NCBI RefSeq assembly: GCF_035046505.1
Contig: NC_089822.1
Coordinates: 102,494,659-102,558,658, forward strand
Direction of reading: 5' to 3'
Length of the DNA stretch: 64,000 bases
From: Tiliqua scincoides
Taxonomy: Eukaryota; Chordata; Lepidosauria; Squamata; Scincidae
Positions 10,188 to 22,915 of this stretch are shown piece by piece (positions within the stretch are counted from its first letter, which is position 1; each line of letters opens with the position of its first letter). The notes under the pieces are model-generated. The model had not been told where the DNA came from, made no database searches, and worked only from the letters and a program-made list of their open reading frames with translations. The position numbers were made by a program, and so were the translations under genes.

Positions 10188-13100
10188 CTGAGACAGGAAG
10201 AGGGAAAGAAGCTGCTAAGTGGGGGTGAAGCTGGGGAGGAGGAGGAGTGTCCCAAGGAAAGGGAGGAGCTGCAGGGAACACTTACTCTCGTCCAGGTTGA
10301 TGTAGTCTTGCCTCTCCTCCTGATCACCAGTGCGATGGTTGCGTGAACGCTGCATGATGTGTGCACGTTCCCGGATATGGTGCCCGATGGACATCTGCTC
10401 CAGGCCACTGTCTGAATCTCGCACTGTCCGCCTCGTCTCCCGGATCTGAGGAGAGAAGAATGGGTCATCACTAGGGAAGTCAACTAAAATGTGTCTGTTT
10501 TGCCTGACCAGGAACCTAGTCATTTTAAAAGTTCACTATCCATTGTACTACAAAAGGATGAATCTCATACCAGGAAACAAACTCCACCTCAGACTCTGGA
10601 GCCATATCTGTTGACCCTCAGGGAGTCAAGTCTGCATTCAGGCCTATGCACACCAAGTAAGGCCAGCAAACCCCCAAGGACAGTTTCAAATTGTAGTCAG
10701 ACAACAACAGACTGTTTCTCACCCCGCCAGGTGCAGAGCGTGTCTCTGAGGTCTCCTGATAGACTTTGGGGCCATCCCCCAGATTCGAGTAGGATATGAC
10801 AGTTGAGGAAGTAAATGTCTGGCAGTTGGCACCACTTGTCATGTGTTCCTAGAAGCATGTGGAAAAAGCAAGTAAGTACCGTAGATACTCACGTATAGTA
10901 CGTGAAATTTCTGCCAAGTAATCAAGCTCCAATTCTCACTTCGCCTGATCTCCGGGTCAATCAGAGGGCAGAGCCTTTCCACTCTGAACAGTTTCATTTC
11001 TCAAGCGGCAGGCAGGCAGACAGGCAGGCGCCAAGTTTCTCAAGCAGCAGGCAGGCACCAGGCAGGCAGGGTAGAGATAGTTTCTACGGCAACTGGGAAA
11101 TTCCAGCCAAAGTTAAACTTTTAATCTCCTTCCTTCTGCTGCAGCCTGGTTCTGGTTCTGCTTGGCAAATGCTTGCAAAGCAGGTCTGTTTTTGGAAACA
11201 CCAGGATGGGACCCTCCTTCCCAGGCTACAATTCAGTGCACCATGACTTCAGAATAACACCCACGGAAAGCAGTGGGTCTGCTTCTGAGTAAAAAGGGCT
11301 GCAAATATATGCAGCTGCATCTCTCTGCTGCGAATTGAATTGCACACTCCCAGTGATGTGTTATATGCTGCATGTAGAGCTTCTGGCTTAACACACCAGA
11401 CACCTTAAAGGTGGATTTGATTCATGATTTAACCTTTTTCACTTGCATATCCCTTGGCAGCCCATTTCCATAAATTGTACCCTTCCTATTAGCAAAATGT
11501 TTGTAATTAGTAAGACAAGCCCTCATCTCCTCCATATGAAAACCCAGACTTCATGTATTCATCACATATTTTCTCTTTTCATCTGTTTGAAGAACAGAAG
11601 ACTCTGCCTTTGCACTGTTTTGCACCAGGAGTGTGCTGAGAAATTCTGGGTGATTGAAAACCAGCACAGTAAAGAAGCTGAAACATAATATGGAAAGTGA
11701 ACAATCACTGGTTCATACATGAATTGATGACCAAAAACTAGCTATTGGTGGTGCTTTCACAGCCAACTAGCTACCTCCCTTCCAGGCCGTGCATTCTGGA
11801 GCACAGCCTGCCTTTTCCTGCCATTTTTCCATTCTTTTTCAAGTACCCCTAAAGGTCCTGTTGAGTGTCCCTGGGAGTACATGAATACCAGGTTGGGAAC
11901 CACTGTTTTACTGGTATGTTTACAGTGCACTTACTCTGATAGTGTTTACAAAAAGGTGGTGAAGACCAGAATTTAAAAAAGAATAAAAATGTATCTTATG
12001 ATCTTTTACTGTGTTTTTAATAAATTAGAGACTACAGTTCTTGGGTAACAATTAGTGGTAGGTTATTTTTTCAAGATCTGGCCTCGGGTAAAACCAGACA
12101 AAACTATAGTCAGACACCCCCCTAAGTTTAACTCCCGACTTATCCAAGGGTCATAGAAAATTCCATGATTGTCCATGATTCCATGACTCAAAACTTGCCC
12201 TTGACTTATCTGTGGGGTCGACTTATAGGCGAATGTCTGCGATGATCTTCCTGTATCTATCCACTGGAGACTAAATACATGGTTTCTGTAAATCCTAGTC
12301 TTTCATCTCCTGGCAATTATCTGTTTTCATGGAAGTTCAAGCTTCCCCACCAAAACACTGTTTCAGATGAGAGATGAGAAAGGAACTCTGGAAGAAAGGC
12401 TAGCCACACAGGGCCAGCGTTGCTCTACCCCAATAGCTAAACTCTTCTCTATAGGCATAAGCAGGCCTATATGCATCCTGTGTGTATGAGCTTGTGGGGC
12501 AGATTTCAAAATCTAGAAAACAAGAACTTTGCAACTTGTACAGCTACACCCCATTTAGAAAGTTTGCATAATTTCTTTTTACATCCTGTTCTGCAACAGG
12601 TTTGGGAGTCATGAAGAGGGGCAAGACATATGCAGGGCAGTGAAGCCCTGACTGCTGAAAATGTAATTCAACCACCCTCAAGACAAGGGTCCACAAACAG
12701 CAGCTTTGCTTACTGGTCAAGCACTGATCTGTCGCCAGCACACACCCCTACACTCAAGGTCCACAGATTCCATCCAAGCGTGATATCAAGCTTCTTTTTT
12801 AGCCAGTGTGAATATACTCAGTGCCTCTGACCACATACAGACTGCCTTTTCATCAAACAACTGCAACCTGCCACTACCACCCCTTAGTGAAAATGGTTTA
12901 TAGGACTAATGGCACCGCCATTGTATCAGGGCTTAAAAGGTCAGTGGGGAAACAATGGCTTCCACCACATTAGAAATCTATTCCATATTTGTGTCAACTT
13001 TTGTTTCCTACAGTAGCTCCAGGACTTGTAATTTTTCCCCTCCATTTCCATAAGGAACAAGACAGAAAGAGAGTGTACAACTCTTTTTTTTTCTGGGGTG

Positions 13101-15345
13101 GAAAAAGGGGCCAGTTATGAGTGACAGTGTGTAAGTTAATGAGACTGGAGGTGGAGATGTAGGGAAGAGCAGCAAATGAGAAACTAAAGCAGATTGAACA
13201 AGAAAGTGGGCATTGAAAATGTTGCTGCTGCCTCCCGCTCAAGCTCAGTCAAGCAAATTAGGAGAATGAGAGGATGTAGCTTGAACAGCAGAGACAGCGT
13301 CTAGCAGTCTAGTCAACTGCTATGGCAGCTTCTCCCACAGTGTCCCTCACAAAGATACACCCCACAGAGGGTAAAACACCAATACCACTGCCAGAGCCTG
13401 CAAAGCAATTCTGATCACCTGAACTAAATTCATGGTCACCATAGCAACCATACTTGTTGGTTAGCTGCCTCTGACTGAGATTCCAGCAGGCACTGCCCAC
13501 TTGTTTTTAGGCACATCTTTACAGCAAAAAGGGCTAGAAGCTTGCCTTGTTCATTATTTAAGAAGCCAAGTAAGAAAGCTGAGATTCTCAAGAAGCAGAA
13601 TTCTGCTCCAACACTATACTCTGTGCTTTGTCTTAACTCTGATGGAACTGCTACATACTCACTGCCTCATTGAGAGGCATAAGTCTCTCAATGCTGAGAG
13701 ATGACTGGGGATCTGGCCACGGAGGCAGTAAAGTCATGGCTGTGGCTATAGCTGCTCCTACCCAAATCTACCTCTCATGTCACTCTGAAATATGACACAA
13801 ACAGGGTTTCTAATCAAGACAGGAGGATTATATTGGACGCAGTCCTGCTGACTCTGGTTGAATATTTATGCTCCCCCAGTGGAGGTTCCACAGCTTGGTG
13901 GTAGTATATGCAGGAAGTGCCAGATTCAATTCCAGGAAAAAGATTCCTGCTTGAGACCTCTGAGAGTCACTGCTAGTCAATGTAGACAAGCACTGATCTA
14001 GATGGATCAATGGTCCAATTCTGTATAAGGTAGTTTTATACATGTAATGCTACTACGTTGCAAGCTGATGAAAGCAGAGGCTGTTCATCTTGCCTATACC
14101 TCAGAGCCCCCACCTAAACACCCGTCCGTCACTCTATATGCAGCTCACTGTGAAGAAAAAAAAAACTTCCATGACCTCCTAGTTACAAGCAATCCCTTTG
14201 TTAATGTTGCCTTAAACACATCAGGGCAACAAAACCACAAGTATCAAACCATCTTCTTGCTTGGCTTTTCTGTTCTTAACTGAAAAGATGAGCAAAAGTC
14301 CTTCTCCTTTGATAATATTTACATTTCTTGTCAAGAATTTTAAACAGACGAAAGGCCATTTCTCTGTCAGCCACACCAGTCCCTTCTTTCTGGCCTCATG
14401 AACCAAACTGTGTCACCACACCCCACACCTACATCGGGGTCAAACCTAGAGGAAGATAGTGAAAGAAAGATCTTACCATGTTCCCAATCATGTCATTCAT
14501 CATGCCAAACATGTCCATGAAGCCACCTGCCTGAATGGAGTAGAGAAAGAAAGTAGAGTGTTGAAGAGAGAGGGACCAATCAGCAAAGACAAACACTTAA
14601 ATAGTGCTCTAGCACAAATGTGATGGGTTTCACCTTTCCCTCCCAACAAGAGGCTGGGCTGTCATTAGATCCTTGTGAGGCACACACTTCTGTTCCATGT
14701 ATAATCCTTGTGCCCTAAACCTGAAGGCACATACCCTGAATCACACTCATTTTGGAATTAAAACAGTATCAGTGCCACCTCCCTTATTAGTGGACATAGG
14801 CTACAATCCTATACATACTTTGCTAGGAGTAAGCCCAATTGAACATAATAAGACTTTCTACTGAGAAGACATGCATAGGATTGTGCCGACATTTGGATCA
14901 AGACTTTCCTCTAGGAATGTACATGGTTCCACTTCCCAACCTTTCATCCTCACTGCCACTCTGGGAGGCAAATTCTGAGATAGCAAGTGGCTCAAAGTCA
15001 AACACATAGTGAACTCCATGGTTTAGCTGAGATCTGAACCCAGATCTTCCTGGCCCAAGTTTTAGAACCCTACCCATAATACCACATTGGCACTATTATC
15101 CATTTACAATTATTAAAGCCAGTCAGAATTGCTACTTTACACACAAACATGCAGTGGAGGAATGGTGGGGGAGATGTGCTCTTTGATAATTAAATTTAAA
15201 GGAGCAGCAACAAATTCAAGAACCTGTGTTCATTCACTATGGAGACAAGAGAAGGACTGGCTTTAGGAAGAAAGTGCAAGGTACCTCCTAGAACAGTCCC
15301 TCACAAGTCTCTCTCTCTTAAAAGAACTTATGGTTAAAAAAAAAC

Positions 15346-15388
<43 letters not shown>

Positions 15389-18300
15389 CTGGCATCTGGA
15401 TTACTGGATGGCAACACAGAGGAAGAATGAGACTATTTTCTGTAAATTTCTCTAGAGAGCATCTGATCACAATTCAAACATGCAAGTATCCACATTTGTG
15501 TTAATGGTTCCAAGTCCTTCCCATAGGAATATAAAAACCACCACAGCAAGATCTGCATGGTATCTTGCCTAGTCAGAACTCAGGCCCTGAGTAGCCATCA
15601 TCAAGTTATTTTTCACATATTTATACCACTGTTCCTCCAAGGAGCTTAGGACAGTGTACATGGTTCCTCCCCTCCTTTTGTCCTCACAAGAACCTATGAG
15701 GTAGGTGAGGCTAAGAGAGTGTGACTGGCCCAAGGTCATCCAGGAAGCTTCGTGGCCGATAGGGTATTTGACCATGGATCTTCCAGGTCTAAGTACAGCT
15801 CCTGAACCATTACACCATCCTGGCTCTGGTTATTCACTGTAAAGCGTGTCTCCAGGCCTCCACAAATCTACCAGCCAGCAGTTAAGGGTCGCTACTCAAT
15901 GCCATATAAGAACCCCGCTCTCCTAGCCTTGGTCCAATAAGTTGAGGGGGAGAAAGTCTTGTGACACATGGGCTTAGGAACAGGCAGAAACAGTGCAAAA
16001 AAGACTCCTTGCTTCTGTCTCTGTCAAAGCCCAGGACCATCTGAGAGGCTTCCTTCCCACTAATTCTTCTGGCATGCACCACATCAATATTTGTGGACTT
16101 CTAAGTAGCTCTTATGCCCCCATGCTTACTCTTAAGATGGTTTTGCCAAGCGCCCTCTGAGTCTGGTGTGTGCCTTTAGTCATAAGAGAGCCAATGCTTT
16201 CCCTCCAACAGCCTAACTGGATGTACTGATCTTCAGATTAAGCTGCCTGCCCTTTTTCCAATACTGCCATGTTCTTGACTTCAAAGGCCTCCCAAGACAG
16301 CAAAGCTCAAATTCTGTGAAATCTTAATTTTTTTTTTTTACTGAAAATGTTATGCAGTGTCTTAAGACAGATGGTAAAGAGGGGACTCCACCTTCCTTTT
16401 ATCATGGCCTCCTGTAGCTCTTCTCTTTGAGCTAAACAGCATATAAGGCTTTATAGTTTCCTTTCCTGCGGGGGAAATTTTTCGGTCCTCATTATTTTCA
16501 CCATTTCAGAATAAAGCAACACTGCGGCAGAAGAAATCTGGGATGTTACAGAGAGGACAGAAAAATCTGAGAACAGCACGTAAGGATGTACATATACTGG
16601 AGGGAATAAAAATATTAGCGCTTACCATTCCTAGCATCCCAAAGGGTGAAACTGTTCCTGCCTGTAAAAAGACAGAGGCACAAAGAGTCATTAGAATCTA
16701 CCTCTCTGTAATAAAACATCTTTTCTAACACTCCCATGTCCCAGACAGAAAAAAGGACAAATGGGCTCATTATTCAGCTAAGGGACTGAAAAAAATGAGA
16801 GGATGTACGTATGACTACACTAACTGTTCTCAAATCGATTATCATTAGCCAAAACTTCTATGCACATTTACTCAGAAGCAAATCCTATAAGGCAGTGTTT
16901 CTCAAACTATGGGTTGTGACCTGAGGGCAGGTGGGTTGCAGAAAGATGCACGCCGCCATCTTGGAAACTGGCAAATTAGGCAGGCGGCGCCATCTGGGAA
17001 GCTGGAATTGCCTTGCCTAAGCATGCTCTGTATGCGCGACACCATCTTGGAAGCTGGCAAAGAAGGCAGGAGGCGCCTTATTGGAAGCTGGAACTGCCTT
17101 TGCTGAAGCTTTCTGTGTATGTGTGGCTGGCAAATTGGACAGGCAGCCATCTATAAAGCTAGAACAGCCTTTGCCTCAGCTTGCTTGTGTGCACTCAAAG
17201 CTCCTTCCATTAGCAAAAGAGCGGCACGTACAGGCACACAGGAGTGAGTGTGCCTGCTAAGTGTCTTCAGGTATCGTGTTGCTGGATTATTTTGAGGTGG
17301 GTTGCAAGCTCTCCCTGTAAATGGAGTGCATGTCTTTTGGTTTGTTATGCTCTCTCTTTCACCACCTACTTCCAGTTCAAGCTCTGCCCTGTGATCCAAC
17401 CATGGTAGAGAAATGTGCATTCCTCTCCCCCTCTAGGACTTCAACCTCAGCAGACTTCAACCCCCTGTTAAGTGGGGGGCGTTTTTATTCCTCTCCCCTT
17501 CCCCACTTCCATCCAGCCCAAGCTCTGCCTTTCCCTCCCCCCTCCAGGAACTTCAACCTCAGCAGATTTTAGCTTTTTCTGGAGTCGTGTTTTTTTTAAA
17601 TGAAATAGATGTTTCAATTTATGAACTTTTTAAAATTACATACCTGGGAAGCCCCCTGATTGTAAAGGTGACTTAATAGGAGAATAGGTCAAGCCTTATG
17701 GCAGAAGTACTGTTGTGCTACATAGCAGTGATTCAGGCTGCAGTCCTATCCATGTTTGCCTGGGAGTATGCTCCTTTGGCTATAATGGGTCTTCTGAGTA
17801 GACATGTGTAGGATTGAGCTCTCACTGATATGGATTTGGTCCTTGCATTTAAATATAGAATCTTTATAGAAAGCGGATGCAATTGTTGAGAGATGGAGGG
17901 AGGGAAGGTACATCTGTTTGTCTTATGCTAGGAATGGTCTCTGAAATGCAAGGTAGCAGTCTCTGTGCTCTCCTTTGCAGCCTATCCATTTGGCTTTTTA
18001 CTTATTAGTGAAAATACAGACCAGTATGTGAGCAAGACAGTTTTCTAAGCCTGATTTGCAAGTGGTGCAGTGGGAAGCCCTTCCTACAGCTTTTGTGGCT
18101 CTGATAAGATGCTGATATTCTTCCAAGCTGACTTTTGCAGAATATTTGCTCTGGCAATCCTGTAGTCCAGGATATTATTTCGCTTTTGTCAAGGTTGTAA
18201 ATAGGTTTTTTTCTCCTTATACTTTGCTATTGGAAAATGGCTGAGAAATAACCTAATAAAAGCTAATAAAATACCATGAGATACTCTCCATTTAATACAG

Positions 18301-21300
18301 TCAACAGGTGGGATGCTTGGTAGGAATGGGGGTGGGGTGCAGTGAGAATTGAACAAGCTTCTGAGCTGGACTATTTTCTCTTGTCATTTGCAGCGAATGA
18401 ACTACTAGGTGAGAACAGTGATGTCACTTCCTGCTTGATGATGTCACTCCCAGCCATGATATCGCTTCCAGGTTGATGATATCACTTCTGGTGGGTCCCG
18501 CACAGATTGTCATTCTCCAAAGTGGGTCCTGGTCTAAAAGGTGTGAGAACCACTGCTATAAGGGCTGGTGTAACATAGTGGCTATGAGGCTGAGCTGCAC
18601 AGCATGACTTCCCTGGCTTAATTCTTGCCTCTGCCACAGACTTACTAGATGGCCTTAGGCAGGTCATTCCCTCTCAGCCTCAGTTGCCCAGCTGCAACAT
18701 GGGGATGATAATACTTCAGGGTTGTTTAAGGTTTACCTCAATTCCTGCAAAGTGCTCTGCATAAACATAAAACACTATAAAGAGTATGGCAACCTTAGGG
18801 CAATGTTACCTACAAGATGAGAGGCAACCTTAGATTTAGTCCCAAGTGTTGCTCAGGAGCTGGAGCTATTACAGCCATAATGATATCATACTTGTAGGCA
18901 AGTGGAGCTTCCTGTAGCAAGCCCAACGCAATCACATTTAATTTCAAAATGGGGAATGTCTCCAAATAGGAAAATTACTTAAGAAACCAAAATCTGACAG
19001 GTGGGGTCAAATGCCCTTGAGAAGCTTAGAGGCCGTCTAAAGCAATGTGAAAGACTCAAAAATATATGCTATAAATTAGACAGGTTCTATAAACAAGTTC
19101 AAAAAGATGCCAGCATGGCTTCCTTTAAGAATGGGAAATCTTGGCCAAATGAAGGAACACATGGGCCCAATCAAGCACAGCACAAGAGTTTGAGCTCAAT
19201 GAACTCAATGGGTGCACACCTGCTTGTTAGATTGTGGCCAAACTCAGGTGTATATATAAACTGGTAAAAATGCAAACAAAGAACATGTCTGAGATGCAAA
19301 CTGCTAAAAGCTATAACATTTAAATATATCAGAAGAAGAAAAGCAGGTAGAGAGGCTGTAGGTCTTCAATAAGAAGAAAAAAAGATGTAAAAAAGAGTGA
19401 AATATCAAGGAAGCTAAGTGAATCCTAAATCAATCTATCTGCCTTCACTGAAAGAGACGTTGACTCCATCCCTCCTCCCCAGATTTAGAATCAATTGAGA
19501 AATTAAGTAGCAACAACCCAAGACTGATGGCACTCGTATTCATTGTTAGTATTTTACCAAGATAAGTTGCCAAACACTAAAGTCAACCAGCTCAGCAGAA
19601 AACCAAACAAACACCAATTTTCAAAAAAAGATGTGATAGATTCCAGGAATGTAAAACTTCTCAGCTACCTTTTGTTTAAGGAAGACAGGTTGAAAGCACA
19701 ACTTACATTAGGATTATCACACCTAGCAAGAAGGCGCATGATGTTTGCAAAGAGATCTTGCTTTAAGAACTCCAAAATTCTCCAAAAGTACTTACAACCA
19801 AGTTGTAAGAAAATCCAACAGCACGGTGGTTTCCACCGCAGACTTTGGACTTTTCGGACTTCGGGACCACAATATGTATTTGCAGGGAGAAGGCAGGCCC
19901 TGACAGCACTGCAGCAGCACTGGGAGCAAGGGGCTTTTACTGGGGAATAGTACTGGCCTCCAGGAGGCTCCAAGGGGCTTGCAGCCCCCTTTACAGGCCT
20001 CCATGCTGCTGTAAGCAGCGCTTAAAACCAAAAGTGCCTTCTGATCAGAGATAAGTGCTGTATAAAGCAGCACAGGGGCCCACAGAAGGGACTGGACCCT
20101 CCTGGAGGCCAGTGCAACTCCCCAGGTAAGTGTAAAAACCCCTTGCTCCCAGCACTGCAGCAACTGCTGTGGCGGCAACAGGACACCCACTTCTGGGTCA
20201 CTCTCCTTAAGGGGGAATGGCCCTGTTCTGGTTTCCCTGGTGGGTTGTGACCCACCAGTTGGGAACCACTGCAATACAGTATATTATATACTTGAACTTT
20301 GAGAATGCAGTTGACAAAAGTCTCTCACCAAATGCTCCTAAAGTATCTTTCTAGGTGTGGGCTAAGAAAACTAGCGCTCTTCAACATTGGTAATTGGTTA
20401 AAGAACAGGAAGCGGATGGGAGGAAATAAGGAGATCAGGTTTTGCAACAGAGGGAACTATTCTCCAACCCAATTTCTTCTTCCAGAAGGTAAAGCAACCA
20501 GGTTTATGCATGAAATCCACATATTCAGGATGGTGGAATCCCAAGAAGTCTTGAAAAAAGCTCAAAGAGATTACTTTAAACTGGCTAAGTGGGAAACAGA
20601 ATGGCAGGAGCTGCAAGAAAGTACAAAGTGTGCAGAATGGGACCAGAAAAGAAATCATCTGATTTTTATACAGACACTGATGGAGTGAATGAACTATGGC
20701 TTCTCAAGAAAAATCCTGGGATCATGGTAGAAAGTCCTTTGAAAACAACAACTCACAGCCCAATCCAACCTAAATCCCCAAGCAACAATGCTGGCACCAG
20801 CATAGCATCCGCTGCATCCCACAGGGGATTTCTGGCTGCTGGAGGTGTCACTTTGAGTCCCAGCAACTGCTATGGGGCAACTCAGACCTGTGCCAGTAAT
20901 ATTGCTGGAACAAGTCCTTGTTGCTTGGTTCAGGCAAATCAGGCCCAAGGAGGGAGCTTGGATTTGGTGCACACAGCTGCTGCTGGACCCTCCCCATTGC
21001 CCTCTTCTACACCCTGCGACAGGCTCATCTGCTCCGGTGGGCCACACAACATCCACTGGCACACACACAGGAAGGTCTGGCCTTACTGCAGATACATCAG
21101 CTGCTAGCACTGCTGCAAAGCGCTTATGGCTGCTTTGTGGCAGGCTGTGCTGGCAGAATATCTATTCTGTTGACAATTCCTTTACATAGGATTAGGTTGT
21201 CAGACCGCAAACCCATGCACACTTATGAGGGAGTACATTCCATCAAGCACAGCAGGATGTGTTGCAAACACATCATCAATGTGCTACTGCAGTGATGATG

Positions 21301-22892
21301 GAGGCCATGACTCAGTGGTGGAGCACACGCTTTGCATCCAGAAGGCCTCAGTTCAATCTCCAGTTGAAAAGGACCTCAGAAAGCAAGGCTAGTGTGTCCT
21401 AGAGCGCTGACCCATGCCAATGCTATGGCTGCTGCAGTGCTCTAGAAAAAGTTCCTTGCTGTGCTTTTTGAATGGTTTTGTCAAAACAAGAAGCATGAGA
21501 CATGGTTTTATTTATAGAGATGGCATACACTAAGGTGCCCCTTCATTTGTGCTGACCCTGTAAATAAAACGAACTTCTGGCTAGACGGAAACTGCGCATG
21601 GAGCAAGTTAAGGAGGGGCTTTATCTGCTTTCGCTTGAGTAAGCAGGAAGACAAATCAAATGAACAAAAACTATTAAAACCTTCCAATATTAATCAAAAC
21701 GAAATAATTGTGTCAAGCAGTACCACTTTCCGTCTGTCCAAAATCTCTTGCCAGTTTCATTGGACAACCTCTGGTTTTAGTGTTATGAGAGATCAACAGC
21801 AACCTCTCCTTACCCACTCCATCCACAATTCTATCAAATTTCTCCACATCCGCCCTGAACTGCCTTCTTTTCTAAACTAAACTTACAGGCCGTGCTCTTA
21901 CAACACATGATGTTGGTTGCTAATTTAGATAGCCTTAAGAAAAGATTAGATAACTTCACGTTTTATCAACAAGTATTAGCCATGATAGTAAAATGGCAAC
22001 CCCAAGTCCTCTACTGGGGACAAAGAAGAGGGAGAGGCCATTGCCCTCATGCCCCGCATATGAACTTCCTAGAGACACCTGGCTGGTCACTGTTGAAAAC
22101 GGAACAAGAGACATCTTTGGCTTCACCCACCAAGGCAGTTCTTGTATTCTGAATTGCTTTGGACACCCACTCCTTCACATGCACAGATGAGGCAGGATCT
22201 CTTCTGTGACAGTATCCCATTTGCACAATATGCTCCCTAGAGACATTTGGGTGACACTAAAAAGTGATAAAGTATGCTTTGAGATATGATTTTGAATTCT
22301 AGACATAATTATGTATCCCCTTGAAGACTTATTAAGCAGAATGATGGACTATAAAACATTTTAAATAAATAATGCTACCACATCTTCTCACTTTCCACAA
22401 TGGGAAACATAACACCTCACAAGCCTCCTTTAACCATGTTAATACATATTTCTGATGCCATGAAAAGTCTTCCAGGCACACCAAAGGACTAATAGTCTTC
22501 TGAAAGGAAAACACAGGCACATGGAGACCAAGACAAGTGTCACCAACATCTCTCAATCTATCCAAAGCCCCCACTTCTGTTACCTGCATTCTTCGACTAG
22601 TCTGGCGAGCTCCCGGCACAGTCCCATTGCCAATGCTGAGGAAGGGGCCATAACCAAAGCCACCTGAAAGTACACGGTTCACATGCTGGTGGTGAATAGC
22701 GAGAGGGTCCCTGGATAAAGTGGAGGAAAAACACAAGAGAGTTAGATCTAAGTATGCTACATCAACCCTAGCTGTCAACTTCCCTTGATCAACTGCTTCC
22801 CTTTCCCCCACTTCGGGATGATGTTTTGAGGGTTGTACTCACATCACAAACATTGGGTCCTCTGGCTCTCCATCTCTCATGAACCGGAACAT
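10009..22892 (-). CDS. MLF2: Myeloid leukemia factor 2
   Basis: Seven coding exons join in frame to about 243 residues, against 248 in human MLF2. Coordinates are 22892-22843, 22710-22584, 16661-16626, 14530-14477, 10848-10723, 10445-10286 and 10187-10009, all with GT/AG borders on the minus strand. The start reads [15 protein letters not shown], as in human MLF2. The next exon carries the conserved [13 protein letters not shown] stretch, then come short Gly/Met-rich exons ([23 protein letters not shown]), then NCQTF and [12 protein letters not shown]. After that come the charged core ([19 protein letters not shown]) and the arginine-rich tail ending RQSRRYDW and TGA. Mlf-family proteins are small nuclear/cytoplasmic adaptors tied to transcription control and protein-quality factors; a precise molecular activity is not settled. 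Introns are large and full of mobile elements. It runs tail-to-tail with the HES gene, and PTMS lies 23.6 kb away in divergent orientation, agreeing with human MLF2-PTMS order. Confidence 0.97.
10286..10445 (-). other. MLF2: MLF2 coding exon (charged core)
   Basis: The exon carries 53 codons plus one base and encodes [17 protein letters not shown] through [14 protein letters not shown]. The acceptor is CCTCAG and the donor GTAAGTG. Confidence 0.96.
10723..10848 (-). other. MLF2: MLF2 coding exon (NCQTF to SAPGG)
   Basis: Forty-two codons start [12 protein letters not shown] and end RSAPGG. The acceptor is TTCTAG and the donor GTGAGA. Confidence 0.96.
10878..12243. mobile_element. Interspersed element in MLF2 intron
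   Basis: The start ACCGTAGATACTCACGTATA is the near complement of the end TATAGGCGAATGTCTGCGAT. An AGGCAGGC-rich tandem patch lies near 11005-11075 (two 38-bp units). A truncated hAT end (GGTTGGGAACCACTG) lies at about 11898-11912. Superfamily not assigned. Confidence 0.5.
12244..13837. other. MLF2 intron, nothing recognised
   Basis: Intron sequence without a recognisable exon or repeat. Confidence 0.5.
13838..14046 (+). repeat. tRNA-derived SINE
   Basis: A tRNA-like head (AGCTTGGTGGTAGTATATGC...GATTCAATTCC) is followed by a tail with TCTAGATGGATCAATGGTC...TATAAGGTAGTTTTATACATG. A partial relative lies at 21300-21420. Confidence 0.65.
14477..14530 (-). other. MLF2: MLF2 54-nt Met-rich exon
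   Basis: Eighteen codons ([17 protein letters not shown] after Ala) lie between CATTCAG and GTAAGA. The segment is practically identical to human MLF2. Confidence 0.96.
14799..14887. repeat. 85-90 bp palindromic MITE
   Basis: The ends are GGCTACAATCCTATACAT and ATGCATAGGATTGTGCC, with GGAGTAAGCCCAATTGAAC and TTCTACTGAG in between. Copies lie near 17736, 31593, 45727, 47236 and 53526. Confidence 0.7.
15347..15384. repeat. (AG)n microsatellite
   Basis: Nineteen uninterrupted AG units in an MLF2 intron. Confidence 0.95.
15592..15836 (-). repeat. tRNA-headed SINE, minus strand
   Basis: Read on the minus strand: a GATGGTGTAATGGTTCAGG head, a GACCTTGGGCCAGTCAC core and a CTCCTTGGAGGAACAGTGG tail. 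It is the same family as 35545-36000. Confidence 0.65.
16626..16661 (-). other. MLF2: MLF2 36-nt microexon
   Basis: Twelve codons ([12 protein letters not shown]) lie between TTTTACAG and GTAAGC. The human protein has [12 protein letters not shown] at this point. Confidence 0.95.
16949..17190. repeat. Tandem repeat inside the hAT, about 90-bp unit
   Basis: CCATCTTGGAAGCTGGCAAA and GGAAGCTGGAATTGCCTT motifs recur nearly three times. Confidence 0.6.
17736..17818. repeat. 85-bp palindromic MITE inside the hAT
   Basis: It runs from GGCTGCAGTCCTATCCATG to CATGTGTAGGATTGAGC, with the usual GGGAGTA...CTGAGTAG centre. Confidence 0.65.
18564..18790 (+). repeat. tRNA-derived SINE beside the hAT
   Basis: GGCTGGTGTAACATAGTGGC begins a tRNA-like head; GATGGCCTTAGGCAGGTC and a tail with GCAAAGTGCTCTGCATAAAC follow. 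The large hAT inserted exactly at its 5' border. Confidence 0.6.
18800..19813. other. MLF2 intron, nothing recognised
   Basis: AT-rich intron sequence with no supported feature. Confidence 0.5.
19822..20271. mobile_element. Probable hAT element
   Basis: The right end CCAGTTGGGAACCACTG is clear. The left end near 19822 (CACGGTGGTTTCC) and its flanks are degraded, so the border is uncertain. Confidence 0.4.
20280..22580. other. MLF2 intron, mostly unrecognised
   Basis: A partial tRNA-derived SINE lies at about 21300-21420 (ACTCAGTGGTGGAGCACACGC). No exon is supported. Confidence 0.5.
22584..22710 (-). other. MLF2: MLF2 coding exon (Gly/Phe-rich conserved segment)
   Basis: The exon is 127 nt: one base completing the split Met codon and 42 codons. 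It includes [13 protein letters not shown] and ends RRMQ before GTAACAG, close to human MLF2. Confidence 0.95.
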
Positions 22893-22915
22893 AATTCCCT
22901 CAAACACAGGGTGGG
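22843..22915 (-). other. MLF2: MLF2 exon with start codon and part of 5' UTR
   Basis: A CAG acceptor (plus-strand CTG at 22916-22918, after a pyrimidine-rich tract) opens this exon and GTGAGT closes it. The start ATG is at 22892-22890, chosen because it aligns with the human start. The 23 bases before it are in frame and open but are best read as 5' UTR. At least one more upstream non-coding exon is expected. Confidence 0.85.

Larger units (their letters stand above)
16893..18555. mobile_element. 1.66-kb hAT element in MLF2 intron
   Basis: The ends CAGTGTTTCTCAAAC and GTGTGAGAACCACTG are flanked by a perfect duplication CTATAAGG (16885-16892, 18556-18563). No transposase reading frame is seen, so it is non-autonomous. 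It holds tandem repeats (16949-17190) and a short palindromic MITE near 17736. Confidence 0.85.

Noticed and set aside
22893-22915. N-terminal extension of MLF2
   Set aside because: The 23 bases before the ATG are open in frame, but human MLF2 starts at the same MFRFMRD, so they are treated as 5' UTR.
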